In this document: piece after piece, positions 1-13,122 of the stretch | Layout: every line of letters begins with the position of its first letter | Numbering within the stretch: position 1 is the stretch's first letter | From: Novosphingobium pentaromativorans US6-1 | Lineage (GTDB): Bacteria; Pseudomonadota; Alphaproteobacteria; Sphingomonadales; Sphingomonadaceae | Reading direction: 5' to 3' | Assembly: GCF_000767465.1 (NCBI RefSeq) | Contig: NZ_CP009291.1 | Coordinates: 124,001 to 188,000 of the forward strand | Length of the DNA: 64,000 nucleotides | Position numbers and translations under genes: made by a program | Notes under the pieces: model-generated | The model's input: only the letters and a program-made list of their open reading frames with translations | Databases searched by the model: none | Told to the model about the DNA's origin: nothing

Positions 1-7
1 TCAAGGC

Positions 8-945
8 ATGATGGAATCCATTCTTGAAATTCGCGGTCTCACCAAGACTTACGCGGGCGGCTTTACCGCGCTTCACGGCGTCGACCTCGACATCCGCAAG
101 GGCGAGATCTTTGCCCTGCTGGGCCCGAACGGGGCAGGCAAGACGACCTTGATCGGAGCGGTGTGCGGACTGGTGCGGCCCAGTGCGGGCACGATCCGCG
201 TTTTCGGCGAAGATCTGCGCTCGCACTGGCGCAGCTTGCGCGCCCGGATCGGACTGGTGCCGCAGGAACTGGCGACCGACATGTTCGAAACGGTCATGCA
301 CACGGTCAATTATTCGCGCGGGCTGTTCGGACTCGCGCCGGACGCGGACAAGATCGAGGAGATCCTCAAGGCGCTCAGCCTGTGGGACAAGCGCAATGAG
401 CAGATCCGCGCCCTGTCCGGTGGCATGAAGCGCCGCGTGCTGATCGCCAAGGCGCTGGCACACGAACCGCAGCTGCTGTTTCTTGACGAGCCGACAGCGG
501 GCGTCGACGTCGAACTGCGCCGCGACATGTGGCAGCAGATCGCCAAGCTGCGCGACCTGGGCACCACGATCATCCTGACGACGCACTACATCGAAGAGGC
601 CGAGGAAATGGCCGACCGGGTCGGCATCATCCAGGCCGGACGGATCCGCATGGTCGAGCGGACGTCGGTCATGATGAAGCAGCTTGGCAGGACAGAAGCG
701 CACATCGCGCTGGCCCAGCCGCTTTCGGACATTCCAGCGTCGCTGGAGCGCTTCGCGGTTACCCTTGGCGATGGCGGCAGCGAGCTGTGTTACCGTGGCG
801 GCGACGGCGCGGGGGCGGCAAGGCCGAAGTGGCCGAACTGACCAAGGCGCTGGTCGCAGCCGGCATCGACTACACTTCCATCGATATTCGCGAATCGAGC
901 CTCGAAGAGATCTTCGTCAATCTGCTTGAAGGAGAGGCGAAGTGA
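8..945 (+). pseudogene. ABC transporter ATP-binding protein, frameshifted near its C-terminus
   Basis: This is the ATPase subunit of an ABC-2 type exporter and acts at the inner face of the membrane with the permease that follows. Visible motifs are Walker A (GPNGAGKTT, about residue 40), the signature LSGGMKRR (about 137), Walker B LLFLDEP (about 157) and the switch histidine in [11 protein letters not shown]. The first frame runs off into a short unrelated tail and stops at 841. The expected C-terminal end ([10 protein letters not shown] to [13 protein letters not shown]) continues in another frame to 945, where it overlaps the permease start. The switch lies at a run of five G at 811-815, and one extra G restores a single frame. 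The span 8-945 is one base short of a multiple of three. Two ATG codons (8 and 11) could start it, and the upstream region is cut off. It could be a real mutation or a sequencing error. Confidence 0.85.
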
Positions 946-1712
946 TCGCATTCAACGCCCGCAGCGCCTGGACCATCTACAAGCGCGAAGTCTCGCGCGC
1001 GCTGCGCACCGCCATGCAGTCCATCCTTGGTCCGGTGCTGACTACCGTGCTTTATTTCGTCGTCTTCGGCGCGGCCATCGGTGGCCGTATGCAGACGATG
1101 GACGGGGTCAATTACGGGGCCTTCATCGTGCCCGGCCTGCTTTTGCTCACGCTGCTCAGCGAAAGTACGTCCAACGGCAGCTTCGGCATCTACATGCCGC
1201 GTTTCACCGGAGCGATCTACGAGTTGCTCTCCGCACCGGTCGGCACGGCCGAGACGCTGGTGGGCTTCGTTGGGGCGGCAGCGACCAAGTCACTGATCCT
1301 CGCCGCGATCATCCTGGGGACGGCGACCTTCTTCGTCGACTACACGATCCTGCACCCGCTCTACACGCTGGGCTTCATCCTGCTGGTATCGGCCAGTTTC
1401 TCGCTATTCGGCTTCATCCTCGGGATCTGGGCCGACAGCTTCGAGAAACTCGGCATCGTGCCGGTCCTGTTCATCGTTCCGCTGACCTTCCTCGGCGGTA
1501 CGTTTTATTCGATCGATGTCCTGCCCGAGCCCTGGCGCTCGGTGGCCATGGCTAACCCGGTCGTCTATCTCGTCAACGGTCTGCGCTGGTGCTTCTACGG
1601 TAGCTCGGACTTCTCGATTGCCACTTCGCTGGGGATGACTCTGGCGTTCCTCGCGATTTGCGTGGCCTTCATCGCATGGATCTTCAAGACGGGCTGGCGG
1701 TTGCGTTCCTGA
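942..1712 (+). CDS. ABC-2 type transporter permease
   Basis: Membrane subunit of the exporter whose ATPase lies just upstream. The GTG start at 942 overlaps the ATPase stop (GTGA), and GGAGAG at 931-936 gives a ribosome binding site. At 256 residues it has the usual length of the ABC2_membrane (DrrB/NodJ-like) family. About six hydrophobic segments can be read, for example [17 protein letters not shown] near the N-terminus and [15 protein letters not shown] near the C-terminus. The middle carries the family-typical stretch [19 protein letters not shown]. The substrate cannot be read from sequence; sphingomonad homologues are annotated only as multidrug or generic ABC-2 permeases. Confidence 0.9.
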   Translation: MIAFNARSAWTIYKREVSRALRTAMQSILGPVLTTVLYFVVFGAAIGGRMQTMDGVNYGAFIVPGLLLLTLLSESTSNGSFGIYMPRFTGAIYELLSAPVGTAETLVGFVGAAATKSLILAAIILGTATFFVDYTILHPLYTLGFILLVSASFSLFGFILGIWADSFEKLGIVPVLFIVPLTFLGGTFYSIDVLPEPWRSVAMANPVVYLVNGLRWCFYGSSDFSIATSLGMTLAFLAICVAFIAWIFKTGWRLRS

Positions 1713-1733
1713 TTTCATAGATTCGATTCGGTC

Positions 1734-3925
<2,192 letters not shown>

Positions 3926-4110
3926 TCGGGCCCGGGCAGGCCCACGCGGACCCTGCGCCAAGTCTTTCGACCGTTCCCGTGCAGGTTTCGCGGGACAATG
4001 TCGCGCGGCTATGGACAAGAGCCGGTATCACCCGGACACTCCCCTGACCGGCATTTCCCACTCGAATCGGATCTTCCGGTGCCGGAGCAGCAGGACAGGG
4101 GGTGTTGTTC

Positions 4111-4758
4111 ATGCCGACTATCGCGATCGTCAGCCAGAAGGGCGGCTCGGGCAAGACGACCATGGCGCTCCATCTGGCCACCAGCGCCGTCTATGCTGGC
4201 CGGGAAACCCGCGTCATCGACATCGATCCGCAAGCCACCTCCGCGACCTGGGGGGACTGGCGGGGCGATTTCAAGCCGGAAGTCATGACCTGCCCGCCGG
4301 TACGCCTGTTCAGCACGATCGAGAAAGCGCGGCGCGGCGGCGCCGAACTGATCGTCATCGATACCCCGCCGCACGGGGACACGGCATCGCGTGAGGCGGT
4401 GCGCGTGGCCGATCTCGTCCTGATCCCGACCCGTGCCCGCGCCTTCGACCTTCATGCCCTCGAAGCGACAGCCGGGCTGATGTCCTATGCGCGCAAGCCG
4501 GCCTTCGTCGTCTTCAACGCGGTTCCTGCGCGGGCCACCCGCATGATCGAGGAAGCGACGAAGGCGGCCGAGGCAATGGGCCTGCAGGTCTGTCCGATCC
4601 AGTTCGGTGAAAGGGCCGCCTTTCACCGCTCCTCAGGCACGGGCGAGGTCGCCGCAGAGATCGAGCCGGACGGCAAGGCCGCGGGCGAAGTCGACGCCCT
4701 GTGGAAATGGGCATCGGGCCACATCACGTTGAAGCAACTTCCCGCCCGGGGAGCATAA
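4111..4758 (+). CDS. ParA-family ATPase
   Basis: A small MinD/ParA-type P-loop ATPase of 215 residues. The deviant Walker A motif KGGSGKTT follows MPTIAIVSQ at the N-terminus. A DIDPQATS box follows, and VIDTPPHGD is the Walker B region. No parB is beside it, so this resembles orphan ParA proteins used for positioning cargoes or for small mobile replicons, although it sits in conserved chromosome here. The ATG at 4111 is preferred because it places the motif at the usual distance; an earlier in-frame ATG at 4102 would add three residues. The cargo or partner is unknown. Confidence 0.88.
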   Translation: MPTIAIVSQKGGSGKTTMALHLATSAVYAGRETRVIDIDPQATSATWGDWRGDFKPEVMTCPPVRLFSTIEKARRGGAELIVIDTPPHGDTASREAVRVADLVLIPTRARAFDLHALEATAGLMSYARKPAFVVFNAVPARATRMIEEATKAAEAMGLQVCPIQFGERAAFHRSSGTGEVAAEIEPDGKAAGEVDALWKWASGHITLKQLPARGA

Positions 4759-4767
4759 GGCCCGTTT

Positions 4768-4980
4768 TCAGGCCGGAGCCTTGTGCAGTTCGGCGGCGCT
4801 GCCCTGTCTGGCGCCGCGCGCCTTCATGACCTCAAGCCGGGTGCCGACGTAGGCCACGAATCGGCCGGTTCTGGAATCGAGAAAGCCTGCCCCGATCTCG
4901 CAGGCGAAGCGCTTTGCGGTATCGAGATCGGGGTACCATTTGCCGGTGCGGTGGGGAGTGATGAAACGGTATCGCTGCAT
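4768..4980 (-). CDS. small conserved hypothetical protein
   Basis: Encodes about 70 residues with no recognised domain. It has a compact basic and aromatic N-terminal half (MQRYRFITPHRTGKWYPDLD) that looks like a folded single-domain protein: tyrosine and tryptophan residues, then TAKRFACEIGAGFLDSRTGRFVAYVG. The coding frame is the only one free of stops across this interval. It converges on the parA gene with a 9-bp gap. An alternative TTG start at 4992 would add four residues. No function can be offered. Confidence 0.55.
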   Translation of the reverse strand: MQRYRFITPHRTGKWYPDLDTAKRFACEIGAGFLDSRTGRFVAYVGTRLEVMKARGARQGSAAELHKAPA

Positions 4981-5064
4981 GACGATGGTCAAATGCGCGA
5001 AGTCTGCTTCAGTTTCCTGACAAGGGCTTCGAATCGTGTATTTTTTGAGGGTGTCTGCCCATGC

Positions 5065-5093
5065 GAAAAGGGCGGCCCCGGAAGGACCGCCCT
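5065..5093 (-). terminator. intrinsic terminator of rpsD
   Basis: On the minus strand a GC-rich hairpin (AGGGCGGTCC, loop TTCC, GGGGCCGCCCT) is followed by CTTTTC. It lies about 33 bp beyond the rpsD stop codon, as expected for a rho-independent terminator. Confidence 0.75.
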
Positions 5094-5125
5094 CTTGCTG
5101 AATTCCGTCTCCGGAAAACCGTGAC

Positions 5126-5740
5126 TTAGCGCGAGTAGAACTCGACGACCAGGTTCGGTTCCATCTTCACCGGGTAGGGCACTTCGTCGAGCGAGGGCAC
5201 GCGAACGAAGGTGACCTTGTCGTTGCCGTCGGGCGCGACATAGTCGGGAACTTCACGCTCGGGCAGGCTCTGCGCTTCGATGATCAGCGCCATTTCCTTG
5301 GCCTTGTTGCCGAGGCTGACGACGTCACCGACCTTCACGCGACGCGAAGCGATGTTGCACTTCACGCCGTTGACGCGGATGTGGCCGTGCGAAACGATCT
5401 GGCGAGCCGCGAAGATCGTCGGCGCGAACTTGGCGCGGTACACGATCATGTCGAGGCGCTGTTCGAGCAGGCCGATCAGGTTCTGACCGGTGTCGCCCTT
5501 CATCTTCGACGCTTCCTGGTAGGTGCGCTTGAACTGCTTCTCGGTCACGTCGCCGTAGTAGCCCTTGAGCTTCTGCTTGGCGCGCAGCTGGATGCCGTAG
5601 TCCGAAAGCTTGCCCTTGCGGCGCTGGCCGTGCTGGCCCGGGCCGTAGCTGCGGCGGTTGACCGAGCTCTTGGGGCGACCCCAGATGTTCTCGCCCATGC
5701 GGCGGTCGAGTTTGTACTTGGCGCTCTTGCGCTTCGACAT
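5126..5740 (-). CDS. rpsD: 30S ribosomal protein S4
   Basis: Primary 16S rRNA-binding protein of the small subunit body, 204 residues. The start at 5740 gives [20 protein letters not shown], the normal alphaproteobacterial N-terminus; the open frame upstream is non-homologous. The S4 RNA-binding domain lies at about residues 95-155 ([11 protein letters not shown], then [22 protein letters not shown]). It is transcribed alone here. The roughly 225-bp leader up to 5966 contains an inverted repeat AACCAGC/GCTGGTT (5809-5830), which could belong to a leader structure, but S4 autoregulation there is only a guess. Confidence 0.97.
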   Translation of the reverse strand: MSKRKSAKYKLDRRMGENIWGRPKSSVNRRSYGPGQHGQRRKGKLSDYGIQLRAKQKLKGYYGDVTEKQFKRTYQEASKMKGDTGQNLIGLLEQRLDMIVYRAKFAPTIFAARQIVSHGHIRVNGVKCNIASRRVKVGDVVSLGNKAKEMALIIEAQSLPEREVPDYVAPDGNDKVTFVRVPSLDEVPYPVKMEPNLVVEFYSR

Positions 5741-5966
5741 GTGTCGTCTCCGTTCTGCTTGTCGCCAGGCCACCTTGGCCAGCGATCCGTGTTGTCCCGG
5801 GGCGCACCAACCAGCCGTACTTCGCTGGTTGCGGCCGCCGCTTCACCGGGGTGCGGGGCCGAATGGACGGATCTGCCGAAACAGGCAGGCGCCATGTGAA
5901 GGCGTGGCCCTTACGGGGTTGTCAGGGAATGTCAAGCGCGCCGAGGCATTCGCGCGCGAAACCGGC

Positions 5967-6692
5967 TCAATCGCGCTTGCGCCGGGCGTCCTCCAGCGTG
6001 CTGAGAATGCCGCGCAAGGTGCGTACTTCCAGGTGATTCCAGCCCGGCTTGGTCAGCAGGTTGCGCAAGGTCAGGCGATTGGCCGCCGCACGCGTTTCGG
6101 GCCAGAAGTAGTTCTTGGTCTCCAGGAAACGCTCGAAATGGCCGATCAACCCTTCCAGTTCATCCTGCGGGGCCGGGGGGAGCAGCTCTTCTGCCGTCGG
6201 CTGTGCCAGATCGGCGCCCTTCGACCATTCGTAGGCGCACAGGATCACCGCCTGCGCCAGGTTGAGCGAAGCGAATTCCGGATTGATCGGAACGGTCAGG
6301 ATCGCGCGGGCCAGCGCCACGTCCTCGGTTTCCAGGCCCGAGCGTTCCGGTCCGAAGACATAGGCGGATCTGCCCGGCGCGGTATGGATTTCGCGCGCAG
6401 CCTGCTCGGGTGTGACCACCGGCTTGGTGACGCCGCGCTTGCGAACGGTCGTCGCATAGACATTGGCGCAGTCGGCAACGGCCTCGGCGAGCGTTTCGTA
6501 AACCTGCGCTCCATCGAGCACCTGGTCGGCGCCGGCGGCCGCGGGCCCGGCGGAGGGGTTCGGCCAGCCGTCACGCGGCGAGACGAGCCGCATTTCGGTA
6601 AGCCCGAAGTTCAGCATGGCCCGCGCGGCCTTGCCGATGTTCTCGCCCAGCTGCGGACGTACGAGGACGATGACGGGCTGGTTATCAGCCAT
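5967..6692 (-). CDS. RNA 2'-O-methyltransferase, TrmH/SpoU family (TrmJ-like)
   Basis: A SPOUT-class methyltransferase of 241 residues that most resembles TrmJ, which methylates position 32 of tRNAs using S-adenosylmethionine. The conserved motifs are [18 protein letters not shown] near the N-terminus, [16 protein letters not shown] around residue 112, and the trefoil-knot segment [19 protein letters not shown] around 128. The start at 6692 ([11 protein letters not shown]) overlaps the nrdR stop by 8 bp, pointing to translational coupling. The C-terminal extension (about residues 165-241) is the dimerisation part seen in TrmJ. Confidence 0.88.
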   Translation of the reverse strand: MADNQPVIVLVRPQLGENIGKAARAMLNFGLTEMRLVSPRDGWPNPSAGPAAAGADQVLDGAQVYETLAEAVADCANVYATTVRKRGVTKPVVTPEQAAREIHTAPGRSAYVFGPERSGLETEDVALARAILTVPINPEFASLNLAQAVILCAYEWSKGADLAQPTAEELLPPAPQDELEGLIGHFERFLETKNYFWPETRAAANRLTLRNLLTKPGWNHLEVRTLRGILSTLEDARRKRD

Positions 6693-7182
6693 TGGTGGTC
6701 GTTCCTTCATCCTCGGCGACGTCGCGCACGGTTCCGGCGAATTCCTCGAAGTCCCTTGCCTCGTTGAAGGCACGGTAGACCGAGGCAAAGCGGATGTAGG
6801 CGACCGAATCGAGCTGGCGCAGCCCGTCCATCACCATTTCGCCGATTTCGCGGGAGGCCACTTCGGCTTCGCCCGAGGTTTCGATCTGGCGCTGCACGCC
6901 GGAAACGAGCTGGTCGATCTTTTCGCGGTCGATACCGCGCTTGCGGCAAGCCAGCGTGACCGATTGCTCGATCTTGGAGCGGTCGAAAGGCTCGCGCCGC
7001 GGCTCCTCGTTCTCGCCGCCGGTCTTGACCACGGTGATCTCACGAAGCTGGACGCGTTCGAAAGTCGTGAAGCGCGCGCCGCAGCTGGAGCACTGGCGGC
7101 GACGGCGGATCGCGGTGTTGTCCTCGGTCGGGCGGCTGTCCTTGACCTGGGAATCGTCGTGGGCGCAGAACGGACAGCGCAT
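6685..7182 (-). CDS. nrdR: transcriptional repressor NrdR
   Basis: ATP/dATP-sensing repressor of ribonucleotide reductase genes, 165 residues. The N-terminal zinc ribbon is complete ([17 protein letters not shown], then [14 protein letters not shown]), with the C-x2-C pairs. The ATP-cone follows ([17 protein letters not shown] to [10 protein letters not shown]). It lies in a glyA, small gene, nrdR, trmJ-like series read on the minus strand, an arrangement common in alphaproteobacteria. Confidence 0.96.
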   Translation of the reverse strand: MRCPFCAHDDSQVKDSRPTEDNTAIRRRRQCSSCGARFTTFERVQLREITVVKTGGENEEPRREPFDRSKIEQSVTLACRKRGIDREKIDQLVSGVQRQIETSGEAEVASREIGEMVMDGLRQLDSVAYIRFASVYRAFNEARDFEEFAGTVRDVAEDEGTTTNG

Positions 7183-7215
7183 TTACGAGGGAACTTCCTT
7201 GAAAAGAGGGCGCGG

Positions 7216-7443
7216 TCAGTCGGGCCGGACGCGCTTGTAGAACTTGTATCCGGCACCTGCGGCAAGGCCGAGGCCGATCGATACGAAGGGCAGCATCGCG
7301 CCTGCAACCGCACCCATCGCCCCCCAGACGAGCACCGGCCTGGTCGAAGGATGGTCGAGACCGTCCTGGAGCATTCCGGCAAGCTCATGGCGCGCATCGC
7401 TGACGAAGCTGCCATTGTCCTGGGGGCGACGGGGGGCGGTCAT
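7216..7443 (-). CDS. small membrane-anchored hypothetical protein
   Basis: About 75 residues, starting MTAPRRPQDNGSF. A charged N-terminal half is followed by one long glycine/alanine-rich hydrophobic segment (VLVWGAMGAVAGAMLPFVSIGLGLAAGAGY) and a basic tail (KFYKRVRPD), consistent with a single or hairpin membrane anchor. It starts 4 bp after the glyA stop and 33 bp before nrdR on the same strand, so it is probably part of that operon. No family is recognised. Confidence 0.6.
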   Translation of the reverse strand: MTAPRRPQDNGSFVSDARHELAGMLQDGLDHPSTRPVLVWGAMGAVAGAMLPFVSIGLGLAAGAGYKFYKRVRPD

Positions 7444-7447
7444 CGTA

Positions 7448-8746
7448 TCAGTCCTCGTAGATCGGGAAGCGGTCACACAAGGCTTCTACGCGTACGCGCA
7501 CGTTCTGTTCCACTTGCGCATCACCTTCTTCGCCGCACTTGGCCAGACCGTCGAGCACGTCGGCGACCATGTTGCCGATCTCGCGGAATTCCTCGACCCC
7601 GAAGCCGCGGGTGGTGCCCGCAGGGGAACCGACGCGGATGCCGCTGGTCTTCATCGGCGGCAGCGGGTCGAACGGAATGCCGTTCTTGTTGCAGGTGATG
7701 CCGGCACGCTCGAGCGCTTCGTCGGCGTCCTTGCCGGTCACGCCGAGCGGCGAGAGGTCGATCAGCGCAAGGTGCGTGTCGGTGCCGCCCGAGACGATCT
7801 CGGCGCCGCGTGCCTTGAGCGTTTCGGCAAGGGCCTTGGCGTTCTCGACGACCTTCTTGCTGTAGTCCTTGAAATCGGGACGCAGCGCTTCACCGAAAGC
7901 CACGGCCTTGGCGGCGATGACATGCATCAGCGGACCGCCCTGCAGGCCGGGGAACACGGCAGAGTTGATCTTCTTGGCCAGCGCCTCGTCATTGGTGAGG
8001 ATCATGCCGCCGCGCGGACCGCGCAGGGTCTTGTGCGTGGTGGTGGTGGCGATGTGCGCGTGCGGGAACGGCGAGGGGTGCACGCCCGCGGCCACGAGGC
8101 CCGCGAAGTGCGCCATGTCGACCTGGAACAGCGCGCCCACGCTGTCGGCGATCTCGCGCATGCGCTTGAAATCGATCACGCGCGGATAGGCCGAACCGCC
8201 GGCGATGATCAGCTTGGGCTGGTGTTCCTTGGCGAGAGCCTCGACCTGGTCGTAGTCGATCAGGTGGGTGTCCTTGGTCACGCCGTACTGCACCGCGTTG
8301 AACCACTTGCCCGAAAGCGCGGCGCGCGCGCCGTGGGTGAGGTGGCCGCCGGCATCGAGGCTCATGCCCATGACCGTATCGCCGGGCTTGACCGTCGCGA
8401 GCAGGACCGCACCGTTGGCCTGTGCGCCCGAGTGGGGCTGGACGTTCGCGAAGCCGCAGTCGAAAAGCTGCTTGGCGCGTTCGATGGCCAGCGTCTCGAC
8501 TTCGTCGGAAGGCTCGCAGCCCTGGTAGTAGCGCTTGCCCGGGTAGCCTTCGGCGTACTTGTTGGTGAGGACCGAGCCCTGCGCTTCAAGCACGGCCTTG
8601 GAGACGATGTTCTCCGAGGCGATCAGCTCGATCTGCTTGCGCTCGCGCTTGAGTTCCTTGCCGATGGCCTTGGCGACGGCAGGATCGCTGTCCGCGATCG
8701 TGTCGGTGAAGAAGCCGGGGGAACGGATGGCAGTTTCGACGGTCAT
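7448..8746 (-). CDS. glyA: serine hydroxymethyltransferase
   Basis: PLP enzyme converting serine and tetrahydrofolate to glycine and methylene-tetrahydrofolate. It has 432 residues, matching bacterial GlyA. The PLP lysine lies in [13 protein letters not shown] (about residue 235), the cofactor region in [12 protein letters not shown] (about 108), and the N-terminal IELIASENI is characteristic. The start at 8746 ([11 protein letters not shown]) is chosen over longer non-homologous frames. It is followed closely by the small membrane protein and preceded 20 bp upstream by rpiB. Confidence 0.97.
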   Translation of the reverse strand: MTVETAIRSPGFFTDTIADSDPAVAKAIGKELKRERKQIELIASENIVSKAVLEAQGSVLTNKYAEGYPGKRYYQGCEPSDEVETLAIERAKQLFDCGFANVQPHSGAQANGAVLLATVKPGDTVMGMSLDAGGHLTHGARAALSGKWFNAVQYGVTKDTHLIDYDQVEALAKEHQPKLIIAGGSAYPRVIDFKRMREIADSVGALFQVDMAHFAGLVAAGVHPSPFPHAHIATTTTHKTLRGPRGGMILTNDEALAKKINSAVFPGLQGGPLMHVIAAKAVAFGEALRPDFKDYSKKVVENAKALAETLKARGAEIVSGGTDTHLALIDLSPLGVTGKDADEALERAGITCNKNGIPFDPLPPMKTSGIRVGSPAGTTRGFGVEEFREIGNMVADVLDGLAKCGEEGDAQVEQNVRVRVEALCDRFPIYED

Positions 8747-8766
8747 GTTCGTTGGACCTCTTCGGA

Positions 8767-9204
8767 TCAGCTTTTGGGGTTGGAGAGTTTCTCGACGCGC
8801 CCGGCGTGGCGACCACCGCCGAATTCGGTCGAGAGGAATGCGTCCAGGCAGGCCTTGGCCATGTCCTCGCCGGTCAGGCGTGCGCCCATGGCGATGACGT
8901 TGGCATCGTTGTGCTCCCGCGCGAGGATGGCCGACAGCGGCTCCGAGACGAGCGCGCAGCGGCACTTGGGATCGCGGTTGACGGCGATCGAGATGCCGAT
9001 GCCCGAACCGCACAGCGCCACGCCAAATTCGGCGGTGCCGTCGGCAACGACCGAGGCGAGCTTGTAGCCGTAGTCGGGATAGTCGACGCGGTCTGCGGTT
9101 TCAGGGCCGAGGTCTGCGACTTCGTGGCCGAGGTCGATGAGGTATTCGCGCAGCGTCGCCTTGAGGTCGACGGCGGCGTGGTCGGATGCGATGGCGATGC
9201 GCAT
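8767..9204 (-). CDS. rpiB: ribose-5-phosphate isomerase B
   Basis: RpiB/LacA/LacB family sugar-phosphate isomerase interconverting ribose 5-phosphate and ribulose 5-phosphate, 145 residues. The N-terminus [15 protein letters not shown] and the [13 protein letters not shown] loop (catalytic cysteine about residue 67) are diagnostic, and [12 protein letters not shown] follows. The start at 9204 matches the family; the open frame extends upstream into unrelated sequence. It is the first gene of the run rpiB-glyA-small ORF-nrdR-trmJ. Confidence 0.95.
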   Translation of the reverse strand: MRIAIASDHAAVDLKATLREYLIDLGHEVADLGPETADRVDYPDYGYKLASVVADGTAEFGVALCGSGIGISIAVNRDPKCRCALVSEPLSAILAREHNDANVIAMGARLTGEDMAKACLDAFLSTEFGGGRHAGRVEKLSNPKS

Positions 9205-9425
9205 GTTCGTTCCGTGGCAGTTCCGGGAATCGGGTTCGCGACGCGCCTTAGTGCGATACGCCCCGGAAGGCCACCGCAATAAGACCTCGGCGGTGACATG
9301 GAGTGTCCGGCGGGATTTGGCAAGAACGGGCCGGGATGAGGACTTCTCCGGATCGGCCTCGGAACTACCGGCGCGTTCGGCGTGTTGGGTAGGGGTATCG
9401 CAAACCCAGTCCGGAGGACACGACC

Positions 9426-10954
9426 TTGGCCGACGAAACCATTCCCCCACGACCACCGATGCCGGCATTCGCGTCCAGAGCGACGAGCATTCCCTGACTG
9501 TGGGACGCGACGGACCGATCGTACTCAACGACCATTATCTGCTTGAGCAGATGGCGAATTTCAACCGGGAGCGCATTCCCGAGCGCCAGCCCCACGCCAA
9601 GGGCAGCGGGGCCTTCGGTCATTTCGAGGTGACCAATGACGTCTCGCGCTACACCAAGGCGAAAGTCTTCCAGCCCGGCGCCAGGGCCCAGACCTTGGCC
9701 CGCTTCTCTACCGTTGCAGGTGAGCGCGGCAGTCCGGACACCTGGCGCGATCCGCGCGGCTTTGCCGTGAAGTTCTACACCGAGGACGGCAATTTCGACA
9801 TGGTCGGCAACAACACGCCGATTTTCTTCATACGCGATCCGATGAAGTTCCAGCACTTCATCCGCAGCCAGAAGCGCCGCGCCGACAACGGCCTTCGCGA
9901 TCACGACATGCAGTGGGACTTCTGGACGCTTTCACCGGAAAGTGCGCATCAGGTTGCCTATCTCATGGGCGACCGCGGCGTACCGAAAACCTGGCGAGAG
10001 ATGAACGGCTATTCCAGCCACACCTACTCGCTGGTCAATGCCTCGGGCGAGAAGTTCTGGGTGAAGTTCCACTTCAAGACCGATCTCGGCGACGGGAATG
10101 CCTACCTTTCCCAGGATGAGGCCGACGAGATGGCGGGAAAGGACGGCGACTTCCATCGGCGCGACCTGTTCGATGCCATTGCGCGCGGCGACCATCCGAG
10201 CTGGACGCTCTACTGGCAGGTCATGCCGTTCGAGGACGCGAAGACCTATCGCATCAATCCCTTCGATCTCACCAAGGTCTGGCCGCATTCGGACTATCCC
10301 CTCATCGAGGTCGGCAAGCTCACGCTTGACCGCAATCCGACCGATTTCCATACCGAGATCGAGCAGGCCGCGTTCGAGCCCAACAACATGGTGCCCGGCA
10401 TCGGCCTGTCTCCCGACAAGATGCTGCTCGCACGCGGGTTTGCCTACTCCGATGCCCATCGCGCGCGACTGGGCGTGAACTACAAGCAGATTCCGGTGAA
10501 CAAGCCGCAGTGCCCGGTCTTCAGTTATTCGAAGGATGGGGCAGGACGTACCGAGAACGTGTCCGATCCGGTCTATGCGCCCAACAGCTACGGCGGTCCG
10601 GCCGCGCAGCCCGACCTCTCCGGCGAAGCGGGCCTGTGGTACGCGGACGGGGAAATGGTGCGCTCGGCCTATACGCCGCGCAAGGATGACGACGATGTCA
10701 GCCAGCCCCGGGCGCTCATCCGCGACGTGATGGACGATGCCGCGCGCGCAAGGCTCGTGATGAATATCGTCGGCCACCTGTGCGACGGGGTGTCGGAGAA
10801 AGTTCTCACGCGCGCGTTCGATTACTGGAAGGCTATCGACGCGGAGACCGGTGAGAAAGTCGAAAAGGGCGTGCGCGAGAAACTGGGCGGCAAATCCAAG
10901 GCACCCGGAATGGCCTCGGCCGAAGCGATTGCGGAGCACGAGCCTGCCGAATAA
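9426..10954 (+). CDS. catalase (KatA-type, monofunctional), apparent frameshift at codon 7-8
   Basis: Haem catalase decomposing hydrogen peroxide, about 509 residues after correction. Motifs are the active-site region [20 protein letters not shown], the [22 protein letters not shown] stretch and the proximal haem tyrosine region [14 protein letters not shown] (here [14 protein letters not shown]). A strong GGAGGA (9413-9418) points to a TTG start at 9426 reading ADETIP. A run of five C (9444-9448) then lacks one C, and the main frame resumes with [19 protein letters not shown]. Without correction no good start codon lies near the right place in the main frame. The span is one base short of a multiple of three. 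The frame shift may be a sequencing artefact. The gene is divergent from rpiB. Confidence 0.85.
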
Positions 10955-10978
10955 TCGGCCTTTCCCGCATGACGAAGA

Positions 10979-11006
10979 AAAGCCCTGCTTCGGCGGGGCT
11001 TTTTTG
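10979..11006 (+). terminator. intrinsic terminator of the catalase gene
   Basis: Hairpin AGCCCTGC-TTCG-GCGGGGCT followed by TTTTTT, 26 bp after the catalase stop codon. Confidence 0.85.
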
Positions 11007-11021
11007 TGGATTGCGGACAAG

Positions 11022-11046
11022 AAAAACCCCGCCGAAGCGGGGCTTT
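11022..11046 (-). terminator. intrinsic terminator of rpoD
   Basis: Read on the minus strand: AAAAGCCCCGC-TTCG-GCGGGG followed by TTTTT, 8 bp beyond the rpoD stop. It is almost the same sequence as the catalase terminator on the other strand, giving two back-to-back terminators between convergent genes. Confidence 0.85.
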
Positions 11047-11053
11047 TCCGTCA

Positions 11054-13081
<2,028 letters not shown>

Positions 13082-13122
13082 TCCACCGCCGTTAATTCGT
13101 GCCGAACACCACGATTATACAA

